A stretch of DNA of 64,000 bases, from contig JAXLQP010000002.1 in the NCBI GenBank assembly GCA_046331565.1, forward strand, positions 1,302,001 to 1,366,000. Reading direction: 5' to 3'. Positions within the stretch are counted from its first letter, which is position 1. Each line of letters opens with the position of its first letter. The position numbers were made by a program, and so were the translations under genes. The notes under the pieces were generated by a model that ran no database searches, was not told where the DNA came from, and was given only the letters and a program-made list of their open reading frames with translations. Source of the stretch: DASRDU01 sp046331565. GTDB lineage: Bacteria > Acidobacteriota > Blastocatellia > RBC074. Of the stretch, positions 49,863 through 59,727 are shown one piece after another.

Positions 49863-51395
49863 TCACCACCACCCCAGCAGCTTCCACCAGATCAGGCCGA
49901 CGGTTGACCAGATCAGGATGTTCGGGAACGAGGCGATCAGGCCAAGCTGCCACCATTTCTGCTGCGAAACGTAACCAGCGCCGAAATAGATCGGCCCCGG
50001 CGTCGTGCCGTAATGGGTCAGCGAGGCCGAGAGATTTGAAAAGTAAGCGAGCAGCAGCACGGCCAGATACGGCGGCGCTCCGGCGGCGATGATGACGATC
50101 AGAAACGGAATGTTCATTGCCAGCGCGTGCGCCGTGATGCTGGCAAAGGCGTAATGCGCGTAAAAATAGATCAGCGCCAGCACGGCCAGCGCCGCCCACC
50201 ACTTCCATCCGGCAGTGAACTTTGCCGCCGTTTCGGCAAAGCGTCGCGTGATGCCCGTTTCGCCCAGGGCTTCGGCCATTCGCACCAGCCCGCCGTACCA
50301 CAGAAACACATCCCACGCGCCGCGTTCACTCAGCACGTCATCCCAGTCAAGCACCCGCGCGAGCAGCAGCACGCAGACGCCAACCAACGCGACGACTGAA
50401 TAATCAATATTGTGCAGCTTCGTTGTCGTCCACAGCAGCGCCACCATTGCAAACACGCCAAGCATCAGCTTTTCGTGAGCTGAGGTCGGCCCCATTTTGC
50501 CGAGTTCTTCCTGCGCGAATTTGGTCGCGCCGGGCGTGTGCCTGATTTCAGGCGGAAAGAGGCGATAAAGCAGCAGCCCCGTGACAACGAGTGAAACCAG
50601 ACCGGGCACGATGCCGCCGATCATCCAGCGCGTGTAATTCAGATCAATGCTGCTGACCTGCATGGCGAATTTCTGAATCACCAGATTGCCCGCCTGTCCG
50701 GTCAGGAACATCGCACAGATGATGACTTCGCACTGATAAATAAAACTCATCAGAAACGCGCCCAGCTTGCGCGCCGACGGGCCGGGCCGCGAGTCATAGG
50801 CTTCGGCAATGCTTTTGGCAATCGGAAAAGTGATGCCGCCGCACCGCGCTCCGTTTGAGGGAATGAAGGTCGCCAGCACCATGTCCGTGCCGACCAGCGC
50901 GTAACCGAGTCCGAGCGAACGCCGCCCGATGGCTTTGATAAAAAGCAGCGCGATGCGTCGTCCAAGTCCGGTCTTGATCATCCCGCGCGACATAAAAAAC
51001 GCCGCCAGTACCAGCCACACAACCGGGTCGGCATAACCGGCGAGCGTTGATTTGATGCGCAGCGTTTCGAGCGCCTTTGCGTCGGTTGCGGTTCTGGCCA
51101 GCGCTTCGCTGACCGGCATTGACCGCGTCAGCGCCAGCGCCGTAATGCCGAGCAGCACCATCGCGCCGCCTGACAGTGGCCGCACAATCGAGCCGACAAT
51201 CGTGGCAATAAAGATTGCCAGCAGCCGCCAGGATTCAGGCGTAATGCCATCGGGGCGCGGCGCGAGGGCAATGCCGAATCCGGCAATCAGCACCGCCGCC
51301 CATTTGACGAGCAGCATCTGCCGCGATGAACCGGAACGGCCTGCTGCTTCAGGCTGTGCCTGAGCCGCAGGTATGGAAGTCGGGGTAAGTTCCAT
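49863..51395 (-). CDS. DASS-family sodium:dicarboxylate symporter
   Basis: 510 residues with about 12 hydrophobic spans. Family motifs: SNGARCGGITFPIAKSIAE and NLSASLTHYGTTPGPIYFG (the SNT-like helical hairpins), and GGAMVLLGITALALT. Moves C4-dicarboxylates, citrate or related anions across the inner membrane with Na+. The plant plastid 2-oxoglutarate/malate translocator and bacterial CitT are relatives. No clear ribosome site is visible before ATG 51395. Confidence 0.88.
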   Translation of the reverse strand: MELTPTSIPAAQAQPEAAGRSGSSRQMLLVKWAAVLIAGFGIALAPRPDGITPESWRLLAIFIATIVGSIVRPLSGGAMVLLGITALALTRSMPVSEALARTATDAKALETLRIKSTLAGYADPVVWLVLAAFFMSRGMIKTGLGRRIALLFIKAIGRRSLGLGYALVGTDMVLATFIPSNGARCGGITFPIAKSIAEAYDSRPGPSARKLGAFLMSFIYQCEVIICAMFLTGQAGNLVIQKFAMQVSSIDLNYTRWMIGGIVPGLVSLVVTGLLLYRLFPPEIRHTPGATKFAQEELGKMGPTSAHEKLMLGVFAMVALLWTTTKLHNIDYSVVALVGVCVLLLARVLDWDDVLSERGAWDVFLWYGGLVRMAEALGETGITRRFAETAAKFTAGWKWWAALAVLALIYFYAHYAFASITAHALAMNIPFLIVIIAAGAPPYLAVLLLAYFSNLSASLTHYGTTPGPIYFGAGYVSQQKWWQLGLIASFPNILIWSTVGLIWWKLLGWW

Positions 51396-51866
51396 CGTAT
51401 TTTTTCAGCTTGTTGATTGAGTGTGATGATGCCTGTCTTACTGATCAATTGCGAGCGGGCGCGATGCTAACACCGGATGCAGATGCGCTCAAGCTTCCCT
51501 TGCAACGCCATCAGTTGCGGCTGGCAAATGCAGAGCCTGTCACGTGAAAGTAACCAGCCTCACCCCGTAGTAACGAATTCATTCGTTGCGTCTTCAGAAA
51601 CGATAATCACGGAAGCAGAACGAATGAATTCGTTGCTACGGGGTGAGGCTGGTTTTATTGAAGCAGCCGATACTTTGGCCGCATCTGCAAAGATCCATCC
51701 GTGAGCGTGATTTAAGCTGAATGCCCGGCAACCGCCTTTGCGCCGGGCGCGTCTAAAGGCTTCGTCCTGGCCGGTTCAGGTCAGGGCCTCAGACGACAGA
51801 CAAGCAGGCCGAATTCGGCTAGAATAGTTCTGACCCGATTCTGAAATGTGCAGTGGAGGTAAAGCA
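51396..51866. other. 471-bp divergent intergenic region with MITE-like hairpin
   Basis: No gene. It contains the hairpin element at 51554-51652. A weak -10 (TAGAAT, 51820-51825) and GGAGGT ahead of 51867 serve the protease gene. A short open frame over 51477-51704 reads through the palindrome and is not supported. Confidence 0.6.
51554..51652. repeat. MITE-like hairpin element, copy 2
   Basis: 34-base arms 51554-51587 and 51619-51652 (one mismatch). Outer arm CCAGCCTCACCCCGTAG; core TAACGAATTCATTCGTT shared with copies at 36505 and 58090. Confidence 0.9.
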
Positions 51867-53105
51867 ATGGCCAGAATCACGGAGAGAGTTTCAGCATTCG
51901 TTCTGACAATCGCGCTCGCGGCAGCTCCAGCCTTTGCCCAGTCAGCGCAGTCATCACAGAAAAATCCGGAGCAGTCGAAGCAGGCGACCAAACCGCTTGA
52001 GGACAAGCTCAATCCGCTGCTCATCGGCAAGCGTGACATCAACAAGGGGCAGCTTGATTTCTATTCGCTTGACAAGGAAGTTGCCCTCGGTCGCCAGCTT
52101 GCCGCTGAAACTGATCAGAGCCTCCAGTTCATCACCGATCCGCTGATTACCGAATACGTCAACCGCGTCGGCCAGAACATCGTCCTCCACTCTGACTCGA
52201 AAATTCCCTTTACCATCAAGGTTGTTGATTCGCCTGACGTGAATGCCTTTGCGCTGCCGGGCGGCAATCTTTACGTCAATCGCGGCCTGATCGAAGCTGC
52301 CGAAAACGAAGCCGAACTGGCGGGCGTGATGGCGCACGAAGTCGCCCACGTGGCGGCGCGGCACGGGATGGAGCAGGTTTCAAAGGGAACGCTGGTCAAT
52401 TACGCTTCGATTCCGCTGATTTTCCTGGGCGGCTGGGGTGGTTACATCGTGCAGCAGGTTGCGGGACTGGCCGTGCCGCTGACGTTTCTGAAATTTTCAC
52501 GCGGCGCTGAAAAGGAAGCCGACCTGCTTGGCGCGCAGTATATGTGGGCTTCAGGTTATGACCCGAACGCGCTGATCACTTTCTTTGAAAAGCTTCAGGA
52601 AAAGAACAAAAAGAAACCCGGCACCATTGCCAAAGCCTTCAGCACACACCCGCTGACCGAGGATCGCATTAAGGAAGTTCGCAAGCTGCTCGAACGCTTT
52701 CCTGAAAAGTCCGAATATCAGATGAGTTCATCTGAATTTCAGCAGGTCAAAAACCGGCTGATCGCGTTGCACGGCGGCAGAAACACCATCGGGCCGGACA
52801 GCAATAACAGCGGTCGCCCGACGCTCAAACGTCGTCCGCAATCGGACAGCGATACGTCAGCCGGTGATGCCGGAGACAATACGAATTCAGGTCGCCCGAC
52901 GCTCAAGCGCCGTCCTGACAGCAGCGACCAGACCACTGATCCGGCGACTGACACAAGCCAGCCCGATCAGCAGCAGACGGGTCGCCCGACGCTCAAGCGC
53001 AGCACTGATTCCGGCAGCGACACAAAGACCGACAGCAGCAAGCCTGACCAGGATCCGGCTTCTCAGCGCCCGACGCTGAAGCGGAAACCCGATTCACAGA
53101 ACTGA
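51867..53105 (+). CDS. M48-family metalloprotease with GRPTLKR repeat tail
   Basis: 412 residues from ATG 51867 (GGAGGT ahead). Signal peptide ends about residue 25 (AAAPAFAQ). Zinc site HEVAH at 157-161 (VMAHEVAHVAARHG) and third ligand E217 in GAEKEADLLGAQY. This is BepA/Oma1-like, acting on outer-membrane proteins in the periplasm. After about residue 314 the tail is disordered and contains four repeats of (G)RPTLKR, separated by Asp/Ser/Thr/Gln-rich linkers. A strong terminator follows the gene. The repeats might bind a partner or cell wall. Confidence 0.9.
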   Translation: MARITERVSAFVLTIALAAAPAFAQSAQSSQKNPEQSKQATKPLEDKLNPLLIGKRDINKGQLDFYSLDKEVALGRQLAAETDQSLQFITDPLITEYVNRVGQNIVLHSDSKIPFTIKVVDSPDVNAFALPGGNLYVNRGLIEAAENEAELAGVMAHEVAHVAARHGMEQVSKGTLVNYASIPLIFLGGWGGYIVQQVAGLAVPLTFLKFSRGAEKEADLLGAQYMWASGYDPNALITFFEKLQEKNKKKPGTIAKAFSTHPLTEDRIKEVRKLLERFPEKSEYQMSSSEFQQVKNRLIALHGGRNTIGPDSNNSGRPTLKRRPQSDSDTSAGDAGDNTNSGRPTLKRRPDSSDQTTDPATDTSQPDQQQTGRPTLKRSTDSGSDTKTDSSKPDQDPASQRPTLKRKPDSQN

Positions 53106-53126
53106 AAACACAGACGGACAAAGCAG

Positions 53127-53167
53127 CGGCGCGATGAAAGGTGATTTCATCGCGCCGTTTTGTTTTT
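53127..53167 (+). terminator. intrinsic terminator of the M48 gene
   Basis: CGGCGCGATGAAA (53127-53139) pairs with 53145-53157 with a 5-base loop, followed by TTTTGTTTTT (53158-53167). Confidence 0.85.
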
Positions 53168-53703
53168 CAGTAATATTCAGGATGGACAAAACGCAGCAGC
53201 GCGAAGACGACCGCCGACTGATAAAGTTGCAGGCGCGTGATGCGGCCATCCGAAAGAATGCCGATTGCCCCCTCCTGCTGTTTTGAATTGCTGCGCCCGA
53301 AATAGCGGTCATCAGCCTCGCCAAGCTCAAGCCCTTCGTCACGAATCAGCCGCGCCACTCCTTCCGGCAGCAGAAAGCGCCCGGTCTGCCCTTTGCCGAT
53401 GTGGCCTTCACGATCTGTCACGACAGCCCACGCGTAAGCCCACATTCCGTCCTCAGTGTCGAGCACGCCGCCTTCAATGCCGACGCCGTAATTCGCGCCT
53501 CCAATTTGCTCAAGCGCCTGCCGCGCGCGGTTGAGCGCGCCGATGAACATCTCGTGATCAGACAAAGGCTGCGCGCTGACCATCGAATTTGTGCTGACAC
53601 CGATGGCGCGGGCAGCGGGCCAGAATCTGATAATGGCCGCTTCGACGCAGCCGATTTTGACAGGGTTTTCAGAACCAACGGCAAAAATGATTTCGTGTGA
53701 CAT
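53167..53703 (-). CDS. inosine/xanthosine triphosphatase (YjjX/DUF84 family)
   Basis: 178 residues. Recognised by FAVGSENPVKIGCVEAAIIRF, then VSAQPLSDHEMFIGALNRARQAL, YGVGIEGGVLD, AYAWAVVTDREG, and the end QEGAIGILSDGRITRLQLYQSAVVFALLRF. The family removes non-canonical ITP/XTP to keep them out of nucleic acid. Length fits the family. Its 3' end meets the T-run of the protease terminator. Confidence 0.85.
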   Translation of the reverse strand: MSHEIIFAVGSENPVKIGCVEAAIIRFWPAARAIGVSTNSMVSAQPLSDHEMFIGALNRARQALEQIGGANYGVGIEGGVLDTEDGMWAYAWAVVTDREGHIGKGQTGRFLLPEGVARLIRDEGLELGEADDRYFGRSNSKQQEGAIGILSDGRITRLQLYQSAVVFALLRFVHPEYY

Positions 53704-53755
53704 TCAGTTGAAGTGTTGCGACGAATAAAAACAACCTGAGCTTTGCGGCTCGGCA

Positions 53756-56524
53756 TCAGGCGACGCGAACTGTCAGTTTCTCACCGGCTCGTAGTGTGAG
53801 CGGTTGTGCGAAAGCAACCAACTGTTTTTCCGCGAGCTTTGCGCTGAGCTTCTTACCGCCGATTTCTGCGCTGACATTCGTTCCGGCTCCTGTCTGAAAG
53901 CCGAAACTCTTCAGCGTCGTTTCGCCGTGAACGATTTCGAGCGTGGCAGTGGTGGCGCGGTTGCTGAGTTTCTGGCTGAAGCTGCCCCACGCGCTTCCGG
54001 TTGTGAACAGACAGCGGAAGTTCTGCTGATTGAGGCGCGGCGCAAACGACAGTTTTGCGTCCGGCGCTGAGTAATGATAGCCGCTCAGCGCGGTCAGCAG
54101 CGACCAGCTTGCCAGCGCGCGGGCATAATGCGAACCGCATTCGACTTCGTTCCACGGATTGCGCCGCAGCCCGTCGTAACGGTCACGAATCGCTTTTGTG
54201 ATCGCCAGACCTTCCATCACCAGACCTTCGTAAATCAGGTGCGCGGCAACCTGGTATTCGATGCCGGTGAAGACTTCGTCAACATACACCATCGGCAGCG
54301 ACGGGCGTTTGCCACGTGGCCACGAACAGACGATCAATCCTTTCTCGTCGTTGATGGCATAAATGCGCTGCGTGTTGGCGTGATCGTAAAAGCTGTGTTT
54401 GAAATTGTGTTTGTAAATTGAAAGCAGCGTTTCGCGCACGTGTTCGGCGGGCAGCACATGACCAAGCCCGACGACATCAGCAAACCACTGCCCAAGCAGT
54501 TGATCGGACAAACAGCCTTCACCGACCTGATATTTGATCTCGCCCTTTTCAACTGACGAGGCCAGCCACTTGTCCTTTTCGATGTTTTGCGGAATCGCCT
54601 GCTTCGGTTCAGGAATAAGCTGCACGTAAAAACCGTCGTGATAAAGTTCGCGGTCGAGCCTGATGCGGCCTGATTCAAAGACGCGGCGGTATGCGGCGGC
54701 TGACTTTTCATCATTCATCGCCCGCGCCATCTTTTCACCTGCGAGCAGCGCGGCCAGATACAGCGTGCCCATCATTGTGTTCGGGCCGTAAAATTCGATG
54801 TCATAAGTGTTGTGCTGTTCGCCTTCCATCACGCCGTCGCGGTCGGCGTCCCAGTGCTTCCACGCAAATTCGAGCGCGCGTTTCGCATCGGGCCACAGCG
54901 AGCGCAGAAACTGATCGTCGCCCGACAACTGCCATTCGCGATAGAGCTTCAGCACGCAGCCCATCTGCCCGTCAGCCGCAGGCTTGAAATCCCAGACTCG
55001 TTTGCCGGTGGGGATGAAAGTCCGAAAGGCCATCGAATCATCAGGCCGCATGTTGACGCTGAAATCGGTCACGCGCATTGAGCGTTCAAGCTCAGGAAAG
55101 AGATGCGCCAGCGCCTGTTCGTAATTCCAGACGTGCGTGCAGTTCATCCAGCAACAGCCGCCGTCGTCATTCGTGCCTTCGAAAGCAAAAAACTGTTTGC
55201 CTTCGAGCAGCAGGCAGGTATTGGTGCGAATGATCGAAGACTGCGACGAAACTGCATCAATTACGACCGAGGGCAGCGTGGAATCAAGCAGCGTCTGCTG
55301 AAAAGCCCGCGTGCCTTTCTCAAGCCGCGCCAGATTCGCCACCGTGTAACCCGCCACGTCCCAGGCGTCTTTGAATTTCGTGGCGTAATAATTTCGCAGC
55401 TTCGCATTCTTCACTTCAGGCTGGCCGTTCCAGTAATTTTCACGCACGGGAAAATACCAGGCGAGAATGAATTCAATCTGGCGCGACTGTTTCGGCTCAA
55501 GCGTAAAGCGCGGAGCCAGCGTGGCGTAATTCGACCAGCCGTCATCGGTCGGCTTCGGTTCTCTGGTGTCGGCCACTCTGCCGCTCGCCGCATATTCATT
55601 GAACCATTTCTGAAACGGATCCCACCACGCGCCGCCTTCCCACGCGGTGCGCGCGCTGACTTCAGCGTGCGTCGTGACGAGCGCGACCGAACCGAAATGA
55701 ATGTCATCGGGCTGATATTTTTCCGAAGTCATTTCAAGGCCGGTGAAAGCTGACTCTTTGCGCCAGCGCGTCACATTTTTGCCGAAGCCTGCGAACTGAT
55801 TGCCGCCGAGTGATGCCCTGCCGTCATAACCAACCGGGTTGAGCAGCGAAAAGGCGAGCGCCGCGTCAACCGGCTGGCTGGTGTGATTCGTCACCTTATA
55901 ACGAAAGATCGCCACCGGAATTGCCGAGTCATCAGTTTCGAGCGGAATGAAAGGCGTGAAGGCCGAAAGCGAAACCGTGACGGGCAGCAGGTCATCATCA
56001 AACTCGATTTCGGCAATCGGGTAAGTGCCGGTGAATCGCGCTCCCCTGAAATGCGGCAGTCCCTGAGCCTGTTCGCGCCTGTACCCCTGTGCGCCACGAA
56101 ACGGGGGCAGCGGCGCGGCCTCGACGACTTTCATCACCGGCTGTTCGTTCCGGCTTCGCGTCCACAGCGCAACAAAAGTGAACGGCAGGTTTTTGCCCTT
56201 GTTCGGACGATTGAAAATTTCCCAGTCGCGCAACTCGCCGCGCCCGCCAAGCGAAACGGTGCCGGTGCCGATGCCGCCGAGCGGAAAGGCGATTTCGCCA
56301 AGCTGCTGTCCGGTGAAACTGCGCGCCTGTCCCTGCGCGAGCAGTTCGCGTTCGGCAAACGGAATGACCGATCCTGCCGGAGAGCGAAAGGTGCGCGGCT
56401 GTGTTTCGGCGCTGTCTGTGCTGTCAGGCTTTTCAGCCAACCCGGTCAGCCCGGCTGCGCCGATCATCGCGCCTGAGCTTCCGGCAATGAATTCGCGGCG
56501 GTTGAGCTTTTTGTCGTGTGCCAT
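53756..56524 (-). CDS. GH116-type beta-glucosidase (GBA2-like) with Tat signal
   Basis: 922 residues from ATG 56524. Tat signal NRREFIAGSSGAMIGAAGLTGLA (residues 8-30). GBA2_N-type domain (LGEIAFPLGGIGTGTVSLGGRGELRDWEIFNRPNKG), then the DUF608 (alpha/alpha)6 catalytic part, with CTHVWNYEQALAHLFP and EGEQHNTYDIEFYGPNT. By analogy the Glu of WNYEQ and the Asp of NTYDIE are candidates for nucleophile and acid/base. The C-terminal end is a beta-rich domain. Relatives act on glucosides, glucosylceramide or bile-acid glucosides. It probably works in the periplasm on plant or microbial glycosides. Confidence 0.9.
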   Translation of the reverse strand: MAHDKKLNRREFIAGSSGAMIGAAGLTGLAEKPDSTDSAETQPRTFRSPAGSVIPFAERELLAQGQARSFTGQQLGEIAFPLGGIGTGTVSLGGRGELRDWEIFNRPNKGKNLPFTFVALWTRSRNEQPVMKVVEAAPLPPFRGAQGYRREQAQGLPHFRGARFTGTYPIAEIEFDDDLLPVTVSLSAFTPFIPLETDDSAIPVAIFRYKVTNHTSQPVDAALAFSLLNPVGYDGRASLGGNQFAGFGKNVTRWRKESAFTGLEMTSEKYQPDDIHFGSVALVTTHAEVSARTAWEGGAWWDPFQKWFNEYAASGRVADTREPKPTDDGWSNYATLAPRFTLEPKQSRQIEFILAWYFPVRENYWNGQPEVKNAKLRNYYATKFKDAWDVAGYTVANLARLEKGTRAFQQTLLDSTLPSVVIDAVSSQSSIIRTNTCLLLEGKQFFAFEGTNDDGGCCWMNCTHVWNYEQALAHLFPELERSMRVTDFSVNMRPDDSMAFRTFIPTGKRVWDFKPAADGQMGCVLKLYREWQLSGDDQFLRSLWPDAKRALEFAWKHWDADRDGVMEGEQHNTYDIEFYGPNTMMGTLYLAALLAGEKMARAMNDEKSAAAYRRVFESGRIRLDRELYHDGFYVQLIPEPKQAIPQNIEKDKWLASSVEKGEIKYQVGEGCLSDQLLGQWFADVVGLGHVLPAEHVRETLLSIYKHNFKHSFYDHANTQRIYAINDEKGLIVCSWPRGKRPSLPMVYVDEVFTGIEYQVAAHLIYEGLVMEGLAITKAIRDRYDGLRRNPWNEVECGSHYARALASWSLLTALSGYHYSAPDAKLSFAPRLNQQNFRCLFTTGSAWGSFSQKLSNRATTATLEIVHGETTLKSFGFQTGAGTNVSAEIGGKKLSAKLAEKQLVAFAQPLTLRAGEKLTVRVA

Positions 56525-56729
56525 CTGCTGCTCCGAATCAATGGAACTCAGCCGCAAAGACGCAGGCGCGAACCTTTTGCTATGATGGCCCGCTCACACG
56601 GCTGAATGAATCCGGTTGAAATGGTACTGGCGGCGTTCTGAAGGAAATGGTCTGAACGCCTGGATCTGATTCCGCATTACAGCGGCGACATGCTGGCATG
56701 ACCGGCCTGTCGCTCACAACACGCTCAGG

Positions 56730-58073
56730 ATGAATTCACTGACTGAACTGCGAACTGCCGCGCTGCAAATCTTTCATCGCACGCTGACGGCGATTGAGGT
56801 TGAATCCGTCGTGCGTTCCGCGCTGCGGACTGATGGCGGGAAAATCGTTATCGGCGAAACGCAATGCGACCTGACGCACCTCTCGCGCATCATTGTCATC
56901 GGCATCGGCAAGGCGAGTGTGGCGATGGCGCGGGCAGTTGAAGGCATTCTCGGTGATCGAATCAGCGGCGGCCTGGTGGTGACCAATGCCCTGACTGGCG
57001 CAGCGCCGCAGCGATTGCCGGTTCTGATCGGCGGCCATCCGGTTCCGAATGAACAAAGCATCGCCGCGGCTGAAGCGGCGCTGAAGCTGTTGCGCGAAAA
57101 TGACAGCCCGGAAACGCTGGTGGTCTTTCTGATTTCGGGCGGCGGTTCGGCGCTTTTTGAAAAGCCTGCGGATGACTGCATCACGCTCAGCGATTTGCAG
57201 GCAGTCAATCGCGTGCTGGTCGGATGCGGCGCAGTGATCGGTGAAATGAATGTCGTGCGCCGCTTCTTGTCGGCAGTCAAAGGCGGGCGGCTGGCCGACG
57301 CTGCGCCGCGCGCGCAGCAGCTTTCGCTTTACATTTCTGATGTCAACAGCGACGACCTGGCGACGGTGGCATCAGGGCCGACGATTGCCAGCACAGCCAC
57401 GCGCGCTGATTTTGACCGCATCATAGCGCGCTATGACCTGCTCAGTAAGTTCCCGGCCAGCGTGACGGCGCTGATTAAGCGCGGCGAAATTCCTGATTCA
57501 AAGCTCAGTCCCGAATCTCAGCCGCAAACTGACAGCGAAGGTGTGAAGGCGCTGCGCGCCCATCATCTGCTGCTCGACAATCAGAAAGCGTTGTCAGTCG
57601 CGCAGGGCATTGCTGAAAACGATTTCGGCTGCGTGGTTGAAGTCGCTGATGATCTGGTCGAAGGTGAAGTCGAAGAGATGGCGCTCGCGCATCTGAAACG
57701 CCTCGCGGCGCTGAGTAAAAAATATCCGGGCCGAACGGTCTGCCTGCTTTCAGGCGGCGAAGTGATCTGCCCGGTGCGCGGCAGCGGCAGCGGCGGGCGC
57801 AATCAGGAATTCGTGCTGCGCGCGGCAATGCACATCAACGGGCAGAATGTGACAGTGCTGAGCGCAGGCACCGATGGCATTGACGGCAACAGCCCCGCTG
57901 CCGGAGCGATTGCCGATGGCGCGACCGTCAGCCGGGCGCTGGCGCTCAGGATGCGGCCCGATGTTTACTGCCTCAACAGCGATTCCTTCAGTTTCTTCAA
58001 CGTCCTGAATGACGCCATCATCACCGGCCCGACCGGCAACAACGTGCGCGACCTGCGAATCCTGCTGAGATGA
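56730..58073 (+). CDS. glycerate 2-kinase (MOFRL/DUF4147 family)
   Basis: 447 residues. DUF4147 N-terminal part: VIGIGKASVAMARAVEGIL, LISGGGSALFEKP, and NVVRRFLSAVKGGRLADAAP, LYISDVNSDDLATVASGPT. MOFRL C-terminal part: VCLLSGGE.......GSGSGGRNQEFVL and the signature SAGTDGIDGNSPAAGAIADG. It phosphorylates D-glycerate at C2 in the serine and sugar-acid pathways. A MITE-like hairpin follows the gene. Confidence 0.93.
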   Translation: MNSLTELRTAALQIFHRTLTAIEVESVVRSALRTDGGKIVIGETQCDLTHLSRIIVIGIGKASVAMARAVEGILGDRISGGLVVTNALTGAAPQRLPVLIGGHPVPNEQSIAAAEAALKLLRENDSPETLVVFLISGGGSALFEKPADDCITLSDLQAVNRVLVGCGAVIGEMNVVRRFLSAVKGGRLADAAPRAQQLSLYISDVNSDDLATVASGPTIASTATRADFDRIIARYDLLSKFPASVTALIKRGEIPDSKLSPESQPQTDSEGVKALRAHHLLLDNQKALSVAQGIAENDFGCVVEVADDLVEGEVEEMALAHLKRLAALSKKYPGRTVCLLSGGEVICPVRGSGSGGRNQEFVLRAAMHINGQNVTVLSAGTDGIDGNSPAAGAIADGATVSRALALRMRPDVYCLNSDSFSFFNVLNDAIITGPTGNNVRDLRILLR

Positions 58074-58089
58074 AGCTCATTTGGAAGAA

Positions 58090-58189
58090 CCAGGCCGCAC
58101 CCTCGTAGTAACGAATTCATTCGTTTGTTTGTGAGACTGTAACTTCAGAAGCAAACGAATGAATTCGTTACTACGAGGGTGCGGCCTGG
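58090..58189. repeat. MITE-like hairpin element, copy 3
   Basis: 38-base perfect arms, 58090-58127 and 58152-58189, with a 24-base loop. Outer arm CCAGGCCGCACCCTCGTAG; same core as the other copies. It lies between two converging genes. Confidence 0.9.
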
Positions 58190-58212
58190 TATCCTTTGTG
58201 TGACTGTTCACT

Positions 58213-59706
58213 TTATGGGGTGACTCTGCGGCCTGGGTTGCGACTTCCGGTTCCGGGTGGCGTTCTGGTGACCGGGCCTGATGATCGGTCGAAAAGCTCA
58301 AGAATCGGATACCACGCGCCTTCGTTTGCGAATGGCACGTATTCAAAGCCGCGTCCGAACGGGTCGTCGTGCCGCACGGTCAGATAATTGATGCCCATTG
58401 CGGCGTAAATCGTCGCGGCAATGTCTTCGTACTGCGTCGGGCGATTCTGCGACCAGCCGGGATTTTTGACGGCTGAACCTGACTCGGTGGTTTCACCGAT
58501 GATGCGGCCACCGACCACGCCGCCACCGGCAAAGACAGCGAAGTGCTGAAAATAATGATCGCGTCCGGCCTGCCCTGTGGGCGGCCCGACCGTGCGCCCG
58601 AATTCACCCATCGCCACAATCAGCGTTTCATCGAGCAGCGAGCCGCCCGTCACGCCCGGCGTGCCTGCCAGATCAGTCAGCAGATTCGCCAGCCCCTCGT
58701 CAAGCTCAGTCGCCGAGGGCCAGATGCCAGTCGTCTTGTCGTAAATGTCATCGTGATTGTCCCAGCCGCCGTGATTGATCTGAATGTAGCGTGTGCCGAG
58801 ATTCGCTTTCACCAGGTTGCGTGCGACGATGCACGAATTGCCGAGGCTGCTGCTGCCATACCGCGTCTGCTCGTCGGTCGTGAATTTGAAAACAGCATCA
58901 ACACCAGTGTCATACATCATCGCTTTGCCGCGCTCATAAAAGCCGCCCATCGTGGTCACGTCGTCACCGAGCGGCGAACTCGTGCGCAGGCTGGCGTCAA
59001 TTGATTGCAGCACTGCATAACGCGCCTCGAATTTCACCTGCCCGTCAACATTGGCCAGATTGCCGAGTCCGGTCGGCGCGGCGGTCACATCGAACGGCGC
59101 GTAAAGGCCATTGAAATAACCCTGCCCGACGACACTGCCGCCGGTGTTGAGCGAAACGAAAACGGGCAGCTTCTGACCGGGCTGGCGCTGCGCTTCAAAT
59201 TCGAGCGCGACGACGCTGCCCAGGTTGGGCGCGATTTTGCCGAGCGCAGAACTCGGGCTGCGCGCAATCTGCGCCCAGGTTTGTTGCAGCGGATGGACGA
59301 GCGCCGGGGCGCGCAGGTTGCGCACAATCGCCATTCGGTTGAGCTGGCCCGCAAGGTTCGGCATCAGGCCCGCCGGAAAGCGAATGCCGTTGATTGTCGT
59401 CGGCGCAAAATCAGTCGGCGTCCACGCGCCTTCCTTCAGATCGAAAGTGTCAACGTGGCTCGGCGCGCCCGTCAGCAGAATGAAGATGCAGTTGCGCGCT
59501 TTGCCAATCAGATGCAGATCAACTGTGGGAGCCGCCGCGACTTCAGTATCGAGCAGCGGCGTCAGAAAGTATCCGGCCACACCGGCTCCGGCGAGCTTGA
59601 AGAAATCGCGCCGACCAGGCAGTTGCGGGCCGGTGACAGGTGAATTGATCGCACGCAGCGGCTGACACTTTTCGCATTTGTGACCGTACTGATGATGACT
59701 GGCCAT
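58213..59706 (-). CDS. DUF1501 family protein
   Basis: 497 residues. An unusual N-terminus (HKCEKCQPLRAIN) precedes a Tat-like signal GRRDFFKLAGAGVAGYFL at about residues 31-48. The body has CIFILLTGAPSHVDTFDLKEG, GTRYIQINHGGWDNHDDIYDKT and VAMGEFGRTVGPP.GQAGRDHYF, the order of the sulfatase-like DUF1501 family. Function is unknown. The gene is 21 bases downstream of the DUF1549/DUF1553 gene; the two often occur together in planctomycetes and acidobacteria and may act as one complex. Confidence 0.9.
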   Translation of the reverse strand: MASHHQYGHKCEKCQPLRAINSPVTGPQLPGRRDFFKLAGAGVAGYFLTPLLDTEVAAAPTVDLHLIGKARNCIFILLTGAPSHVDTFDLKEGAWTPTDFAPTTINGIRFPAGLMPNLAGQLNRMAIVRNLRAPALVHPLQQTWAQIARSPSSALGKIAPNLGSVVALEFEAQRQPGQKLPVFVSLNTGGSVVGQGYFNGLYAPFDVTAAPTGLGNLANVDGQVKFEARYAVLQSIDASLRTSSPLGDDVTTMGGFYERGKAMMYDTGVDAVFKFTTDEQTRYGSSSLGNSCIVARNLVKANLGTRYIQINHGGWDNHDDIYDKTTGIWPSATELDEGLANLLTDLAGTPGVTGGSLLDETLIVAMGEFGRTVGPPTGQAGRDHYFQHFAVFAGGGVVGGRIIGETTESGSAVKNPGWSQNRPTQYEDIAATIYAAMGINYLTVRHDDPFGRGFEYVPFANEGAWYPILELFDRSSGPVTRTPPGTGSRNPGRRVTP

Positions 59707-59727
59707 AATCCGTCCTCCTGATCCCGG

